DNA from: Cristatella mucedo
Taxonomy: Eukaryota > Bryozoa > Phylactolaemata > Cristatellidae
Reading direction: 5' to 3'
Assembly: GCA_009760855.2 (NCBI GenBank)
Contig: WPIO01000023.1
Span: forward strand, 3,166,501 to 3,230,500
Length of the DNA stretch: 64,000 nt
A program made the position numbers and the translations under genes. Below, one piece after another: positions 1-14,700 of this stretch (its first letter is position 1; every line of letters begins with the position of its first letter). The notes under the pieces are model-generated. The model saw only the letters and a list, made by a program, of their open reading frames with translations. It was not told where the DNA came from and made no database searches.

Positions 1-2514
1 TCTTTTCTTTTATTTATAGAATATGGTCTACTGAAGCCGCTGCTTTTACTGCTCAACACCGTAGATTTCGCTCCCAAAAATACCATAAACCGAAGTTATT
101 GATTTTCTTGAAGCGAGTTGTAAAGCACCTGGATATAGATTCAGCTCTCTTAGAGTTCAATATCAAGACCTATTATTTGCATCACTTGTTTTTAACTGGC
201 TTCCACCTCCAAGAAAAAAAACGTGTCGATTTATTCATAGGGCACGGCTTACAGTGGTCAAGTTTTGGTCATCTTCGTAATGGAAATCAGTGGGGTGTCT
301 ATGATCCAGCCAGCCAATAGCGATAGCTGGACACGACGACAGCATGCTGATGCCATGATCGAGGCCAGCCTTGGCTAGACTTTACCTCTTACCGAGTATA
401 GTAATATAGCACAGTACATTAATGCACTCCATCAAGGACATCAATCGAATGTGAGGACTGTTAAATAATGCTGCGGTCCTGCAATGTCTCACAAATATCA
501 TGAAACCGTTTCAAAATAGCCCAGCTTTAACTTCGTCAACGTTATTAACTTTTTTAAAGTTGTTCCAATTGGATTGCTTTCAGTTTGTGCGCATAAATTA
601 TTTCGATCAACAAAAATTATCCAAAGCCATTAGTCCACGTACATTTATACCATCTCCGTCGTATAGCCTCAGGATTTAACTAAAAAATGTTAGCAATCAT
701 ACGCACAGTGAAGCGTCACAGTTGCCACTCATTGTGCATGGTCCTCGATGTGCCACCTGTAGGGCAACTCGTCACTTTTGCCTCGGTCCATCTGAATGAG
801 ATTTACTTTTGACTGTATCCTGCATGTGAGACCATAGTAAGGTGTCGTTAGTGGATATTTGTGGACCCATTTACTGTTGTGAACTCGTCTCAGCATTTCG
901 AAACGTATTGTATGAATTAACGGAAGCATATTTTTGTCTCCTGCCACTATGGAGGGAAATCCAGAAGCAGCACTGATGAATATGTTTACAGCCTTTGAAT
1001 AAAAATGAGCCCAGTTTTTGCTTGATCTTAAAAAAACGAAATGGCATACTTTCGGATAGTTCAAATAAAAAAAGCCAGAAGATGACCTATAGGCATGGCA
1101 AATTGGACAGGGACGCTAGGTCTGACAGAAAAGGGAAAGCCACTATTTGAAGATTTTTAAAGTTTAATTTTGAGTGGTTAGTGCTTTTTGTAACTGTTTC
1201 ATATGAGTTTTTGCTTGTTATTTGTTGCCTTTCTCTACAGTTGCATAGGTGCTAGTTGTAGCATAACTTCTCGAAGTTCTCTGAAAAGGTGAACACTCAG
1301 CAATTACGTCAACTTCAAAATTAGCGATTATTTTTGGGACAGTTAGCTCATATATTGAAATCTGAATCCCTGTTGCACCCTTCAAGTTAGCAAAGACCAA
1401 GCGAAACTGCGTCACTAATGCTTACTCGATGGGTATAGCTGTATGATCCCAAACCCTGCATATTTTTAGCAATTTTTTTATTAATTTATTTTATTTTATT
1501 TTATTTATATGTTAATAATTCTAATAATTAACAGTTTATAGTGGTATTTCACATATGTGAATCGGGCTCGCTTTTACTAATCATCTTCTCTGAGGCTATA
1601 TGATTCTATGGATGCGGCTTCAGAGCTACGGCTTTAGCGTCCCATTGATCCGATGAGTCACTTAGTAAGCTACGACGACTAGTGAGCTCTTTCCCTTGCT
1701 ACCTCTGAGGCAGCTGGCTAGCTAGGATTGGAATGCCAGTAAAATGCATAATTCTGAATTTATAATACCCAGGAATATTTTTTTTCAAGCCACTGACTAG
1801 CCTGGAATCTTAGAGGCTTTTGAAACTCCATAAGTTAAAGTTTATGCATGAGTTTCAGCCATTTGTATATCAATACTTTATTTTGAAACTGTTCTAATTT
1901 ATTACTTGGTGGAGGCTGGCCACTGCTTAATAGTAGCAATAAAAATATTTTTGTGACCTATTAAATACGGTCAGTATTAATTTTTCTATTCTGATTCAGT
2001 ATTAGGCGGAGCATTAATTTGTATCATGCATTTTGTTGTTGTTTGATGTGTGCTTGAAAACAGGAATCTTTGATGCCTTTTAATAAGCTTCCTCGCTGTC
2101 TGCCATTTAACCTTACACTTGTGCTCTTTGAAAGTACAGCACTGTTACTAAAGACAGTGCCTGCTTAAATAATAAAATTAGCGATTCATGTAGCATGTAT
2201 TGCCTCTATACTTAGACATTAATGTATGGCTATACATGTGATTACAAAGCCACTTACGTCAGAACATCCTTCAGAATAAAACTACTCACCTTCGATAGCC
2301 AATTTCTATTAAAGAGTGACTATGCAAGTTCTGGAAACAATTAAAGCAATTTTGCGTTTAGTAATTGACCACTAACACTGCTTAGAAGTCGATACAATCT
2401 GAAGATTTCATATGATGAAGTGATAAGGGATCGTTGTTTGTACTATTCAACTGTCATTTTTCTGATATGTAGGTAAATGATTGAATCCAGTGTGCTCTCG
2501 TCGTCAATGTCTGA
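1..2514. other. 3' flank of NOS, no gene recognised
   Basis: Downstream side of the minus-strand NOS gene. It contains a 73-codon open frame at 99-320 (+) and a 111-codon open frame at 729-1064 (-); I recognise neither and neither has a supporting context. A T-rich stretch near 1465-1510 reads as AATAAA-like on the minus strand and could lie in the NOS 3' UTR, but it is more than 1 kb from the stop codon. The rest is AT-rich unique-looking sequence. Confidence 0.4.
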
Positions 2515-2715
2515 CTAGAAAAAAACCGACAGAGCTTTTTGCATTCTTGCAAAGTCATACTGCTTCCTGCCTTGTGGTACTGGTGTCCCAGCTAAATCCG
2601 CCTCTTTCTCTTGCTTCCATCTCGCTAGGCTGACTTCTCGTTTCTTGAGGGCAGCGGTTTCTATCGTGCTGCGCAGGGTCAATCCAAATATATCCTCGTG
2701 AAGCCTTCCCTCGGC
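2515..2715 (-). CDS. NOS: NOS exon 21: last exon and C-terminal tail
   Basis: This exon encodes residues 1044-1109 and [18 protein letters not shown] aligns with NRYHEDIFGVTLR. About 52 residues follow FGLTL, rich in Lys, Arg and Glu ([20 protein letters not shown]) and ending KALSVFF. The corresponding mammalian tails are about 21 residues (inducible) to about 40 (endothelial), so this one is long. The acceptor is TTGTAG in phase 0. No convincing polyadenylation signal was placed just downstream. Confidence 0.92.
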   Translation of the reverse strand, partial: AEGRLHEDIFGLTLRSTIETAALKKREVSLARWKQEKEADLAGTPVPQGRKQYDFARMQKALSVFF

Positions 2716-5700
2716 CTACAATTTCAGCATTTTATCAGCATTTTTTATATGAAGTGTAAATGCGAGTAATTTCTTTCATAAACAATACCCGGGATTAAAG
2801 ATGAAGAGATTTAAGGATGCAGAGATCACTTAGATGTGATACATCCATTAGCTTACACTAGTAATCCGATAAAGGTCACTAACTTCTTACTCCACACATG
2901 CGCATGCTTAATTGTGGTAATCACAAATTAAATTCATGGGTCTGAAGTTACTAATAGGTAAAGAGAAACTTCTATAGCAGCCTAGTTTAAATAGTGGCTT
3001 TAGCCTTAGTGGCTACAGGCCACTTGCAGCAGGGGACTATTTCTTGCCAACACAATCGAACCCGAAGCCTAAATACTTTATGTCAAACAGATTATTGCTA
3101 AGATTTGATCCAGCGGCAACAATTTTCAATTGAGAACTATTGATAGAAACAAATATACCAGAATCAAGAGTGCGACTAGTAGCTAAAAAATTATTCGAAT
3201 CCAATAAATTGCTTTCCTTGTGATAATAATCTTTCAGAGGAAAATGGAAGCCAAGGTTTCAAAACTTGAGAACAAGTGCAGGCATTTAAAAAGGTCAAGG
3301 CCTAAACTGAAAATAAAATTTTCAGAGAATTGGATAGATAGTTTAACTCTTAGCACGTAAAACGTAAACATTTCAAAGGCAAATATAGACCGTCGTAAGA
3401 GACCACCCTTAACTTCTAAGCAAAATGTACTTATATTGCTATGGATGTTTCATAAAAAACAGTCCCTGCTTTGCACGTGTAAACTAGTAGCAAGCAGTAT
3501 CTTTAGATTTTGGTCTTGCCTTCAGCTTAGAGTCTGAGAATTAGAATTATAATTAGAATCTTGCTTAGAATCTGCAACTGTCAAACCTGCTTACCATATC
3601 ATTCGTGGATTTAATGAAAAATACCTTCCAGCAACTGTCCAAGATACTGAGACTGAAACAGCTTTAGCGTCTCAGTAGGTTAGGAGGCCGAGCACCTCGG
3701 GAAGAAAATGTGACCTTGATAACCTTGGAAGCAGCAGGCTAATAGGGAGTGGTCAGCGCTTGTGGTTGCGCCACCACTTTTTTATTTACAGCGTATGTCT
3801 TGCTCTGATAAGGCCCCAGATACAACAAGCCCTAGTTAAGCTTCCTTAGACGCCTACGGTCATCTAGACCAGTTAGTGCTAGTACGCATATATGCCCATC
3901 TTTCTTAAATCCCAACTGTTATACGCGGTCCTGCTATCTGTTACTATATATTAATTATTTATGCACCACACTCGAGTATCCTGATTCTTTTAGCGTAGTT
4001 ACTGCCAACCTCTAAACTGAGTGAACCCATTCACGCGAATTAACACAGGCGTTTTGTATCCGCTGAGAAATTAAAACTATTTAGGTGTCTATGTCGACGT
4101 ATTTTGCTGCCAATTATCTCAGGGGCTGTGAAAAACTTCTCTCCTCAAAATCCCTAAGTAAAAGTTAGTGTTGCAGCTAATTATCTTGTATTTCTGAATA
4201 TAACTGGCAGAGACATAAATAAACTCCGCTTCACTGATTATTATTTGTATAACTATTTGCGGACGTCAGAAAGTGTTTTTGTTTATCTTTGCTCGGAGTT
4301 GATAGTCAAACTTTTGAAATGATGTCCAAATTCTTAAATTCAGTTTGGGCGATGCAAAGATAGCTTTCAGTTGTACAAGTATACCGAAAATGCTGCCATT
4401 TAAAGTGCTATATATTCATTATTCTCTTTAAGTCGTAACTTCACATATTTTGAAGTCACTCAGACTTCCTTGGTTTACAAGCTTAAAGAATTAATTTTTA
4501 AAGATAAAGATTTAATCGAGTAATACCGAGCCGATTTCATTTTCCGGCTGAACTTTTTTTTATAAGTGTGTGCATTTTATATTATAAATGCAAATCTATG
4601 CCCCACTAAAGAAGCAAATCGTTGAATGCTACTCAAACAACCCTCGGCATATTATTCTTCTCTACCAGATTGAGCCTATAGTGGTCATGACTCTCCAGCT
4701 AAGACTATTTCTAGGTTGAATTATTACTAGACTGCAGAGTGGAACCTAGCCAGCTCTTACTGTAACCTTTCGGAAAGCCGTAGCTATCTGCATTAACATT
4801 TTGAATGAAAGTCTTTACCGACAGTTTTACTTCAAATTCTAAGCATCTTATACTAAAGGAGGTCAAGGTCAGCTACTGGTTAGATAAGCTTTGAGAAGCG
4901 AGCTGAATGGTCAACATTTTGACACGTTCAAGATCACTCATTGACATTGCCTCAGCAGCAGCGACTGAGGAGCATCGTCTGGGTTTATGCAATATGACCT
5001 TGAACCTTGTACTGTGCTCTTACTTGCCTTAAGCTCACTTATGGTTTCTGCGGTATCTTCTTCTGACATCTTACCACAGGTCTGTGCTATGAGGCTAATG
5101 GTCTTTATGACATCATCAGCTACAGACACGTCACCACATATGAAGAGGTGGCCTTCCTGATTCCATAAGACATCGTAAATCTGAGCGGCATGTTTCCGAA
5201 GTTCGTCTTGAACATATGTCTAGGAAAAAGCACATTAACCGTAGCTCTTTGGCGAGCCACCAAATTTAAGAGCATTATAACTCCAAATATTGTTCTAGGC
5301 TAGCATTAAAAATCCTGATCAAATGCCGTACACACATGCAAGGATTCTAAAAAAATATTATTGACGAAGATCACCTGGACATCAGTGAACTGACTATTAC
5401 ACCAATCAAGGAAATCGCAGAGCTTTTCGCGGTGACATTTCTGGATCTGTCGTTTAGTTTCTTACACTCTCTTCCACACAGCTTTTGCACTCTGACTGGG
5501 CTGAAGATCGTTGATCTGAGCAAGGACCAACTGTCGCAGCCACCAGACGATTTCGGAGCTCTGCGTCACCTTCAATGTCTGTATCTGTTTGGTAACAAGG
5601 CGAGCTCGCTGCCCGGCAGCTTTGGCGCGCTCGATAAGATAGTCTGGCTCGATCTGAATGGCAACACTTCCGCGGGCGGGACCTGTAGGCTATCGCTGCC

Positions 5701-8700
5701 GGCCACTCCCTGGACGATGCCCATTGCCGCTTCTTCGCTCACCACGTGGTACTCAAAGTCGGGCAAGGCCATTCGCTGCGGATGGCGGAAGCTCAGAGGC
5801 AGATAGCGCTGCAGCAGCAGCAAGCCGACAAGGCGCTACCGCGGCTTATTGAACAGCACCTGCAGCTGCAGCCGACAATGAGTTTGACGTAGAAGACGAA
5901 GCCTCACTCAAGCCAGCGAGGCATCGCGGCCGGATGCCGAACGGCCTCAGCAGATGCAGTCGAGAATGAGTCAGAGAGAGAATGAGCTGCAGCAAGCACA
6001 AGCCAGAAAGGCGTCGGGTAGGTATGCTAGGCGGCATCTATCATTGGCAAAGGCATTGCTGCATGAACTAGCCGACAAAGCGTCGTGGCGAGATATCGAG
6101 CATCACCAGGAACAAGCCGAGGGGTTGTCAAAAGGGGAAGAGTAAAAACGTGCGCGAATCTCGCTAGCTACCAAGATTTTCAAAAAGAAGTGTAGCAGGA
6201 TCGATACCTGTCATAAACAGGAGCACGGCTCTGGTGACGTGGCCTCTCGCTGCCATCACCACCATTGCAGCAACAGCAGATAACGGAATTGCAATTCCTG
6301 AAGTAATATCTGCAGCCGAAATTTCTTGCCTTGAGACAGAAAGCGCTGCTTTTTTTCAGCTATCGAAGGACAAGAAGCAGAATGAGGAGAGCTAATTGGC
6401 CAACACTGGCTACTTGTCATCGGAAGCATGTGAACGTGACCCACCCCGATCCTACAACTGGTTGTGACGCTGACCAACCTGTTGACATGCAATACGGGGT
6501 TCTGAGACGTCAGCCGTAGCTTAGCATCGCTGCCTGGTGAAGGACATTCACGACTACAATAGGAGGAAGATGGCGGATGCAATTAGTATACAATGTAAAT
6601 GGCGTAATGGCTATGTGGACTCTAAGTGATTGCTCTGTTATTCATAGATCGCTGGCTTATAAAAATCTGCTGTCACGCTTTCTATTTAATGTGTGTGTAA
6701 TAAAAGCATAGATGATTTGGCTCATTGACTGTTAAATTGTCACCTGACGCGGCTGATTCACGACAAACGTGCTGTAATAGTTTTAGTGGGCATTTCCGAG
6801 GCACCAAAATCATTGGCTAGCTGACACACCCCACTGCTGCTCAGACGAAAGAGGCGCGTTTTCGGATTGCTGATCGTGCTGCCATTCACAACCATTCCTA
6901 CTGCTCACGTATTGGACAAGCACACACAGGTTACCTAGAATGTACCACGTACCCATAACCCCAGACCATCGAAATGCTTAACAAAATTCACGGGTAGCAT
7001 GACTTGTTTCTATTACTCATGCTGTCAATCTTCTGCACTGTACGCATTGAAATATAATGACTCATACCTTCGGTACAAACTTCTGTCTTGAGAATGCTGT
7101 GTAGGCTGACGTCAGAGTACCCGATTTGAGAGCCAGCTCAATTTCACTCCTGTAAGCGACGTCTGTGATCGTTCGACAACCGTAATATAGATAAGCAGCA
7201 CCATTCTTCGTATCTTGGTCACGCCCTGGAAACGAAAGGTGTAGCTCGTACCTTGGTAAGTGGCCAGTAGGAATTGTGGACAGACCCTTCTGGACTGGGT
7301 ATAGCCGGATGTTGGTTTTCTCTAACATTGCGAACCCAAAATTGAAAGACCGCTAGCTTATCCGAGGCTACAGTCATCTCCCTCTTGCCGATATTACAGT
7401 GAAGCCTAATCTAAACTTTCGTTTACATAAATTTCATTTTCATTTTCATTTACAGACGACACTCATGAGTATTCTGGTGCTTTGTTTTCTCCCTACCTTC
7501 CGCCGTATAAACGATCTCAAATATCTTTTGGCATTTATTGGTAAAAGTAAAACTTGGCTAGAATAACAATTTCGCAGCTCTGCCATCTTATCTCATGAAG
7601 CCTGTGGATAGGAATTATGGTGGCCCGTTTCAAGATGACCTTTAGGAAGATTCTCACGTTCGGTTCACAATAACGTCTGCGTACTCCAGCTAAACAGCTT
7701 TGTAAACATTTGGACTTGCTTAGATGATGATACCATAGCCGAGCTAGGAAGTGCAGTTCTTTCATTTCGCCTATACTTAGTCACTCGCTAATTGAAGGTC
7801 TGTTTGCCTGAGCAATAGAAAGGCTACAGCTGGTGCAAAGTTATGCAGCTATAATTGCTTGTCCTGAATTTTGTAAATGGTTAATTAAAGAGACAGTTGG
7901 TTTATCAGCCTCGTTTATGTAGCGGCAGAACAGCTTAAGCAGTAGTTATGAACACGTGCACTGGGCAATCAGATACAAAAACTTCGGCAAATTACATCAC
8001 TCAGATTATAGTTAACATTCACTAATTCGAGTATCATTAAATTGCCTGGAAATGAAATTAGTTTTCTTGTGGTGCTATTCTAATGTGTTTTACTAAATGC
8101 TACAAGGTCCTGTCGATGACACGATTAAAATTGGCAGTGAGAAACGGGTGCAGCGAAATCAATTTGACGGATTGTCATATGTGTATTCGTGGTTCCTCAC
8201 TTGATTCCTGAGGCCTGATCGTAGGGATTGAGTTTTTCCTATTGTAAAATAACCACGACTATCGAATGCTTGGAGATATTTTTGCTGTGCTACGCTGACC
8301 CACGTGTCTAACAGCTTCGCAGAATGATTAACTTTGCAAGCATTTGCTCTACCAGTGTGACAACGAAACAAAAATTAATTTACCAGTACCTTGATAAGCG
8401 TCGTACTCTCGCTGCTGCCAAAAGCCTCTGAAAGGAGCAATGCCAGATCCTGGACCAACCATAATAATAGGTGCAGCACGGTCTGATGGCATTCGGAAAT
8501 GTCTAGATCTAAAACATAAAATGAAGGAACGTTGCTTAATTCTTCGGAATGTCTAATGAGCACGTAGGCTTCGCTTTTCGAGAGACTTACGAGATCTATG
8601 TCAATCTGAAACTTCAGCTGTCACTTTACTAAATCGGTCAAAGCAGATCCTTACAGATCACGACTAGCTCTCCACATTGGCATTCGAGAATTGAATTACG

Positions 8701-11700
8701 TTTAATTATACTTCGTGCGAATCTCAAATCCTTTGTAGACCATGCCTTTAGTTCATATGCACCCAAAGCCCGAACTCACTTCCGACAGGCCTCATGGCAT
8801 CCCCTGACTTGGCCATATTTAAAAAGACGCCAAAAACACATCTGTCTTCAAGTCCCAGACGTTTGAGCACGTGTCTCCTTTGCTAAAAGAGCTAGGATGG
8901 ATGCCGGTTGAGCAACAGATACAGAGCAAAGTTCTTACGCTGACCCACAATGCCTGCCACGGCTTGGCTCCTTCGTGCCTAGGTGAACTGCTGCATCAGC
9001 TTCAACCTCTTCACGCCCTTAGATCATGTGTGGACAATAAATTAGCTGTTCCATTCCTCCGCTTAAAGATCGTTGGCAAAGAAGCTTTAGCTGTGCAGGT
9101 CCTAGACTGCGGAACTCGCTTCCACAATTCTTACGCAACGACAACTACTCTCCTACTGCCGACTCTATGAGAGCATAGTTGCACGATAGATTTGTAATCA
9201 AACACAAATCATACCTATTTTCAAAATTATCTTGAACTATTCTAGCATCAGTACCTCACCTAGCAATCCCCGTGGCAATCTTGTCGTATTTTTTCCGTAA
9301 ATGCGAGAACACCAGAGTGTCTGTTCCCACACTTAACATCCCAGCGGACTTCTCACCCTCGGTTTCCAGCTCTACCTCAGCATCCTCTTGAAGCCTGCCC
9401 TCTTCAGTCCTTATCTGATTTGTCCTCTCCCACTTTCTGCCGGCCAGTAGTCCGGCAGGCCCTTTAATTGATCGTATAATTCTAGGATGTCTGCATTGTA
9501 TCCTGCCCATCTTAAATCACGTAAAACTGGTATTCCTATATCAAGGCTTCAGCATGCTTCCTTGAAAGATGCCATGCTTAGGCATTGTTTAACATACTAA
9601 AAACTAACCCAAAAAAACAGGGCCTTACACACGGCTTAGTTATGCTCTCTTTAAGAAAAGGCAGCCAAGCGTTTTCGGTAGACTGGCTGACCTTTAAATT
9701 ATAAAAACAAAACATTAAATATTAATAATATTAATAATAATGCACTTGATAAAGCGCCCTCAGATAACTCAATCTCTTTCTAGGTACTTTACATTCGTGA
9801 GACAGATTCAATCCACAGCGTCTGGTTATAGCCACCGCTCGCTATTTAATTGCTTGCCTTTCTACGAGGTAAGCCTCATCCGTCCAATTGTGACAAGCAA
9901 AAAACAGCCTTCCCACGCCGGAAGCTCTGAACTGCTTGTGTGCGCCTCCATACATAGACTTTTCTGGACTAATTATATAGTATTATAGGCTGAAATGACG
10001 AAGGCTCAGCTTCACTGGTAGGCCGCTGATTTCTGATCGATAAAATTCACAATTAGCATCTAATCTTCAGTCAGGTTTCAGATCTAACCAGAGTAAGTAT
10101 TGTTGCATTTGCACAACAACCTTCTTAGAAATGCTGACTTGTAGATAGCAAAGCCATGCCCTCAAAGTAAGACCGACCTGCGTATCTTCTGTAGCTCGTT
10201 CACGACACATCATCAGCTCCACGTTCAAGTCTGCTTTCTTTCAACTACGTGCGATGGCAAAAGTTTAGGCTTGCTCAGATTAGAATACCACAGCGAGAGC
10301 AGTCCATCTTTTTGTGGCATCAATTGTGGACATCACTACTCGTAGGTCTATCTGCGTGTTTCAAACTAACGCTTACAGCTATTAAAAAACACTGTACCAG
10401 TGGTCTTGCCTGTCGTGAACGTGAAAACTTCTATATTACATCATCTCTTACCTGTCTGTACTGGGTTAACATCAGATGGTACATAGACAAGGAGATTGTG
10501 TTGCTCCCTTCTAGGTGCCTTCATTCTCTTGCTTTAACATAACTATCTGAAACACTTCTTGGTCGGGCTACGCGTCATACCACTATTTCCGGACTGCGGC
10601 CATTCGGCTTCACCTCTAACGAGCCTACAGCCATCTAGATATCGAGCCTTCAGCTCATATGCTCCCGAATCCTCGCACTTAATTTCATCTGACATCGCGG
10701 CATCTCCTGACTTGACTGTATTTAAAAACAAGCCAAAACTGACTTGCTCCTAATAGCATTTGCTCCGTCCATTTAAATTACTGTTCGTCAACTAACTGCG
10801 TACTGACACTGTGCATATTACTATTTACACGTTTGTTTTTCACCATCTATCACAAGTCTCTAGTAGGATATTTATATAAACTTTGGATTTTATTTAAATA
10901 CTATATTATATTATTATTAACAACACTCGTCGAAGTGTCTGAAAATAACTTGGAGCGTTCAAGCATCTGAACGTCCTTTATATGGCCCTACTTGGCCAGG
11001 ATCTGTGTCTCAGAGAATTAAGCCCTTTATAGCGTTGCCGAAGCAATTTCGTAGTAATACTCTGAAGGCAGAGCTCAGTGCCGCACTTATTATTCCTAGG
11101 CCAAGCATCGTACCACCCGCTTTTCGGAATCCAATAGTTTACGATTACCTCGTACAATCCTCAAATCCTTTGGAGACCGTTCATTTTCGTATGCTCTGAA
11201 AGCCGGCAGCTCATTCCCGACTTGCTTCATGAAATCCCTTGACTTGACCACATTTTAAAATAATTTAAAAACTCACCTATTTAGGACAGCATTTAGTAGG
11301 TCCCCGTGAATCGTCCTTGATGTGCTTATGTGAGCTGACTGTGCGTGCTGCCACTAACCACACTTGCATGCTGACCCTGTGCATGTCACCCCTAACCATT
11401 TTATTCATTTTTTTTGCTTATCAAGCTTCATATTACTCACCATTCAATCGCGTTTCCCTTTGCAGCAAATGTAAAGCGCCTAGAAAGAGATTGAGTTCTC
11501 TGAGGGCGCTTTATCAAGTGCATCATTAATAATATTATAAAAGAGATAGGCTCAACGAATGTTTCGGATAGGAGTTTAGAGCTGGTGAAGTCATGTACGA
11601 TTCTAACATTACGCTTTTCTCTTGACTTCTTAAAGACTGGTTCCTCGAGGTTACGTCTCCGGACTCCTGTGAAAGCAATAAGTGTCTTAAATACACTTCA

Positions 11701-14700
11701 TTTTCCTGAAAACCTTGAACAAAGCTGACCAATATTTAGTTTCTAACTGGCCCCCTCTATCTTAATCTGTCCCTCTTTTTTGGCTCAGTCTCTGTATGTT
11801 TTATATATGTATACTTTATTTATATATTCTCTGTATGTTCATGTCTCTATAGCTGGTCGTTGGAGTTTATGAGAATAATTTGTTTTCGGTCTCACTTCTT
11901 GCAATTTTAACTATCTCGTTACTTGTCGAGGAGCATCCTTTATGGATTAAATCAATTGAAAAGCTGGTCATATTTGCTCGACCTATACTTAGATCATAAG
12001 CTTGAGCTCAAATCAATCTCTTCATCTCAAGAACCTGCCAATGTTTGATAGCCGAGCTCTTTTCTTTCTCTTTCTGGTGGCTCAAGAATTCGTTTGTGGG
12101 TTCTTGGTGACAATAAACCAAGTCTTTCTACGCCCATAGTCAGCTAAGAGTAGCTCAGCAATACTTTATGCTGCCATTTGATTGAATCAGTTCACCCATA
12201 ATCTTAGCTATTTTTCATATTGTACGTACGGCTGAACATATATGTCATAACGCTGCTGTGGATACGTGCAAAATGAATACACCACCATAGAACGTCTGGG
12301 GAATGATGCAGCCCGCACTGCACCACGCCTGATTGGCTAGTTTCTTAAGCCTTGTAAAAGTTCCTGAAGATGATTTATTGGGTTAGGAACCAAGATCAGT
12401 CAGAAACGTTTTCAATTCAAGTAAACCCATGGCAATCAGCTCTAAACTGAAATAGTCAGATATTTTCAAAACTAGGTTCAGTCAAATAGCCCGATGGCTG
12501 TAGATCTTTCACAGGTTCACACAATGTATTCCGTAACCATTAAACCTTTGGTATGTGCGAAAGCTACAGCAGCCCACTGGAGGTTTCACAAATATAGCCT
12601 GCTATTGCAAAGCTGCTGAAGAGCCCACAATCGTATTCATTACTACGCATCGAACGAACGGCATAGGAACTCGACACAATATGATCTATGTGTGCTCTTA
12701 TAGCTCCAGAGCATGAAACTAGCATTAACAAGTGCCACGAGTTTAATTGTACCTTTTCTTTGATTTTTAACCGTAGCACTCGTATTGCGTTTTGGGCTAA
12801 TTGCCACAGTAATGTGGTAAAGTGAGCTCTTGAATACTTTCTATGCCATGCCTACCTTCTTGTAATTGACTCGTAGCTATTGGCTCTCTTGCAGTGTGCT
12901 GTAAAGTGCTCGAAAAGGAGATTTGGTTCCCTTTTTTGGTGTTATGTACAGTACGTTTTTATTATTAATATCGTAAGGATTCTAATGATTGTTCTCCTCT
13001 ATTAATGACTCGCATGCAGTAAGAACAATGCGAGCCGTTAATTCTGTGGACATGTGTATTGCCATTCTAATGTAATTGCATACGTACGTCTTCACAAAGC
13101 CCCTTACGGCAGTGCCAGGAACAAGGGATCTCAGCCAGTTGGAGCAGAGGCCAAGGCGAACCTTCTGCTTTTCTCCTAAAATAGAAAAGACTGTCAAAGC
13201 ACGCCTACAAGGTAAAAATCCGTTGAAATACTGTTGAGGCTATAAATATGGATCTTTTGGGCAATCAAGACCTTTTAAAATGTTAAAATTGCTAAGTAGA
13301 ATGCACTTAAGCAAACTCCCGATTCTTAAAATGAGACTGGATCACACCCTTCCCTTCCAACAGCATGCTTCACCATGGTCACATTCGACGAAGTTCCGTA
13401 GTCTTATTGGGCAAGTTGAGTTTTAGAGAACATTCAAAAACTCAACTCGTCCAATATGACTTGATAAGACCGACATCAAAGGCAGCAACGACTTTTCATC
13501 TTGTTTGTCGTCTCAGAGCTATTGCGTGCATTCTGTGCTCATAAAGATTAGTGGGCCGGTGAAGCAAAACTCACTGAGATATGGTGCGCCTACACAGACA
13601 GGGCTGAGCCTTACTCGCGGCTAATAGCACGTTCTGAAGATGCCGCCAGCACTCTGCTCGCTTCACTAATCCAAATATCCTATGCCTTGTGTTTATTTCT
13701 TTTCTTATTTTCACATCCTTTAGCACGTTTTGATTCGCGCTTAAAGAACCAAAAATTCAGCTTTCTACCAGCTTGATGGCGTTTATACGTGCGACTGCCT
13801 TTAGATTTCCTTTTTTTGTTAGCATGCTGCAACAACAAAACGATATTCTTTCCGTCCCGGGTGCAAACGCTTTTAGCTCGACGCACGCTTGACACTTTGT
13901 TCCAAACATGCTTCATGGCTCTCACAAATCGGTAGCATGAGTTTTTAGTTGGATGCTGGCAGTGGTACATGTAACTTACTGATATAATACGTCGTCTACG
14001 CTCACAGGTTTCTAACGTTGCGTTACCCCGGTTACCTGGCACTGCATTGGTCAGCTGATTCAGCACACGTCGAACGACTGATCTGCTAATGAGCACGAGA
14101 CAGACATGAGCAGCTTCACAGTTTGCCTGGCCAGCTCTCCTAGAAGATACTTAACGCAAGCACGTAGCTATAGCAGTTGTATAGTAAGAGTCTGTGCAAG
14201 CTAGTGGAGAAATAAGCCGGTCTTTTGAATTGCAAGAGAATCGCGTCCATCTGCAGCGGTCAATGCCGGGCAGCTGTGCATGTATATTGCTTTCGTGAGT
14301 TGTTTTCCGACTTTCAATTTTCATTCTTTGTGAGAAGAGTTTTCGCCCAGTGAAGTACGAAAACTGGCATTGGCGTGAAATCTACTCAGACATTGGTAAC
14401 TGCTTTCAAAAAGCATGCAGCTATTATGAGAATGACTAATCCACTGTCGCCAAACGCTGGCTAGTGCATGCCTGTGTATCCACCCCTCGTTCAAAGCCAG
14501 GTGCTACAGAATCCAGACTGCACTGCGCCGCAACAGAGGACTTACCAACTCCACTGACCATATACTTCACAAGGCTGACAGTCAGGTGCACTTCATTTGG
14601 ATACATATCTGGAGAGCTGCTGACGCTATAATAGCGAGGCTGGAGTATCGGCAGTAACGTGAGCAGCAATGCCGCGGGAAACGTGACCGTTGGCAGCAGG

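Noticed and set aside
729-1064. 111-codon frame on the minus strand downstream of NOS
   Set aside because: No recognisable motif. It could be part of another gene or a decayed element, but nothing in the sequence supports either.
13680-14096. 138-codon basic open frame on the minus strand in NOS intron 16
   Set aside because: It is the longest non-repeat frame in the introns, but I recognise no domain and it has no splice or neighbour support. Composition (Lys/Arg-rich from AT-poor strand bias) fits chance.
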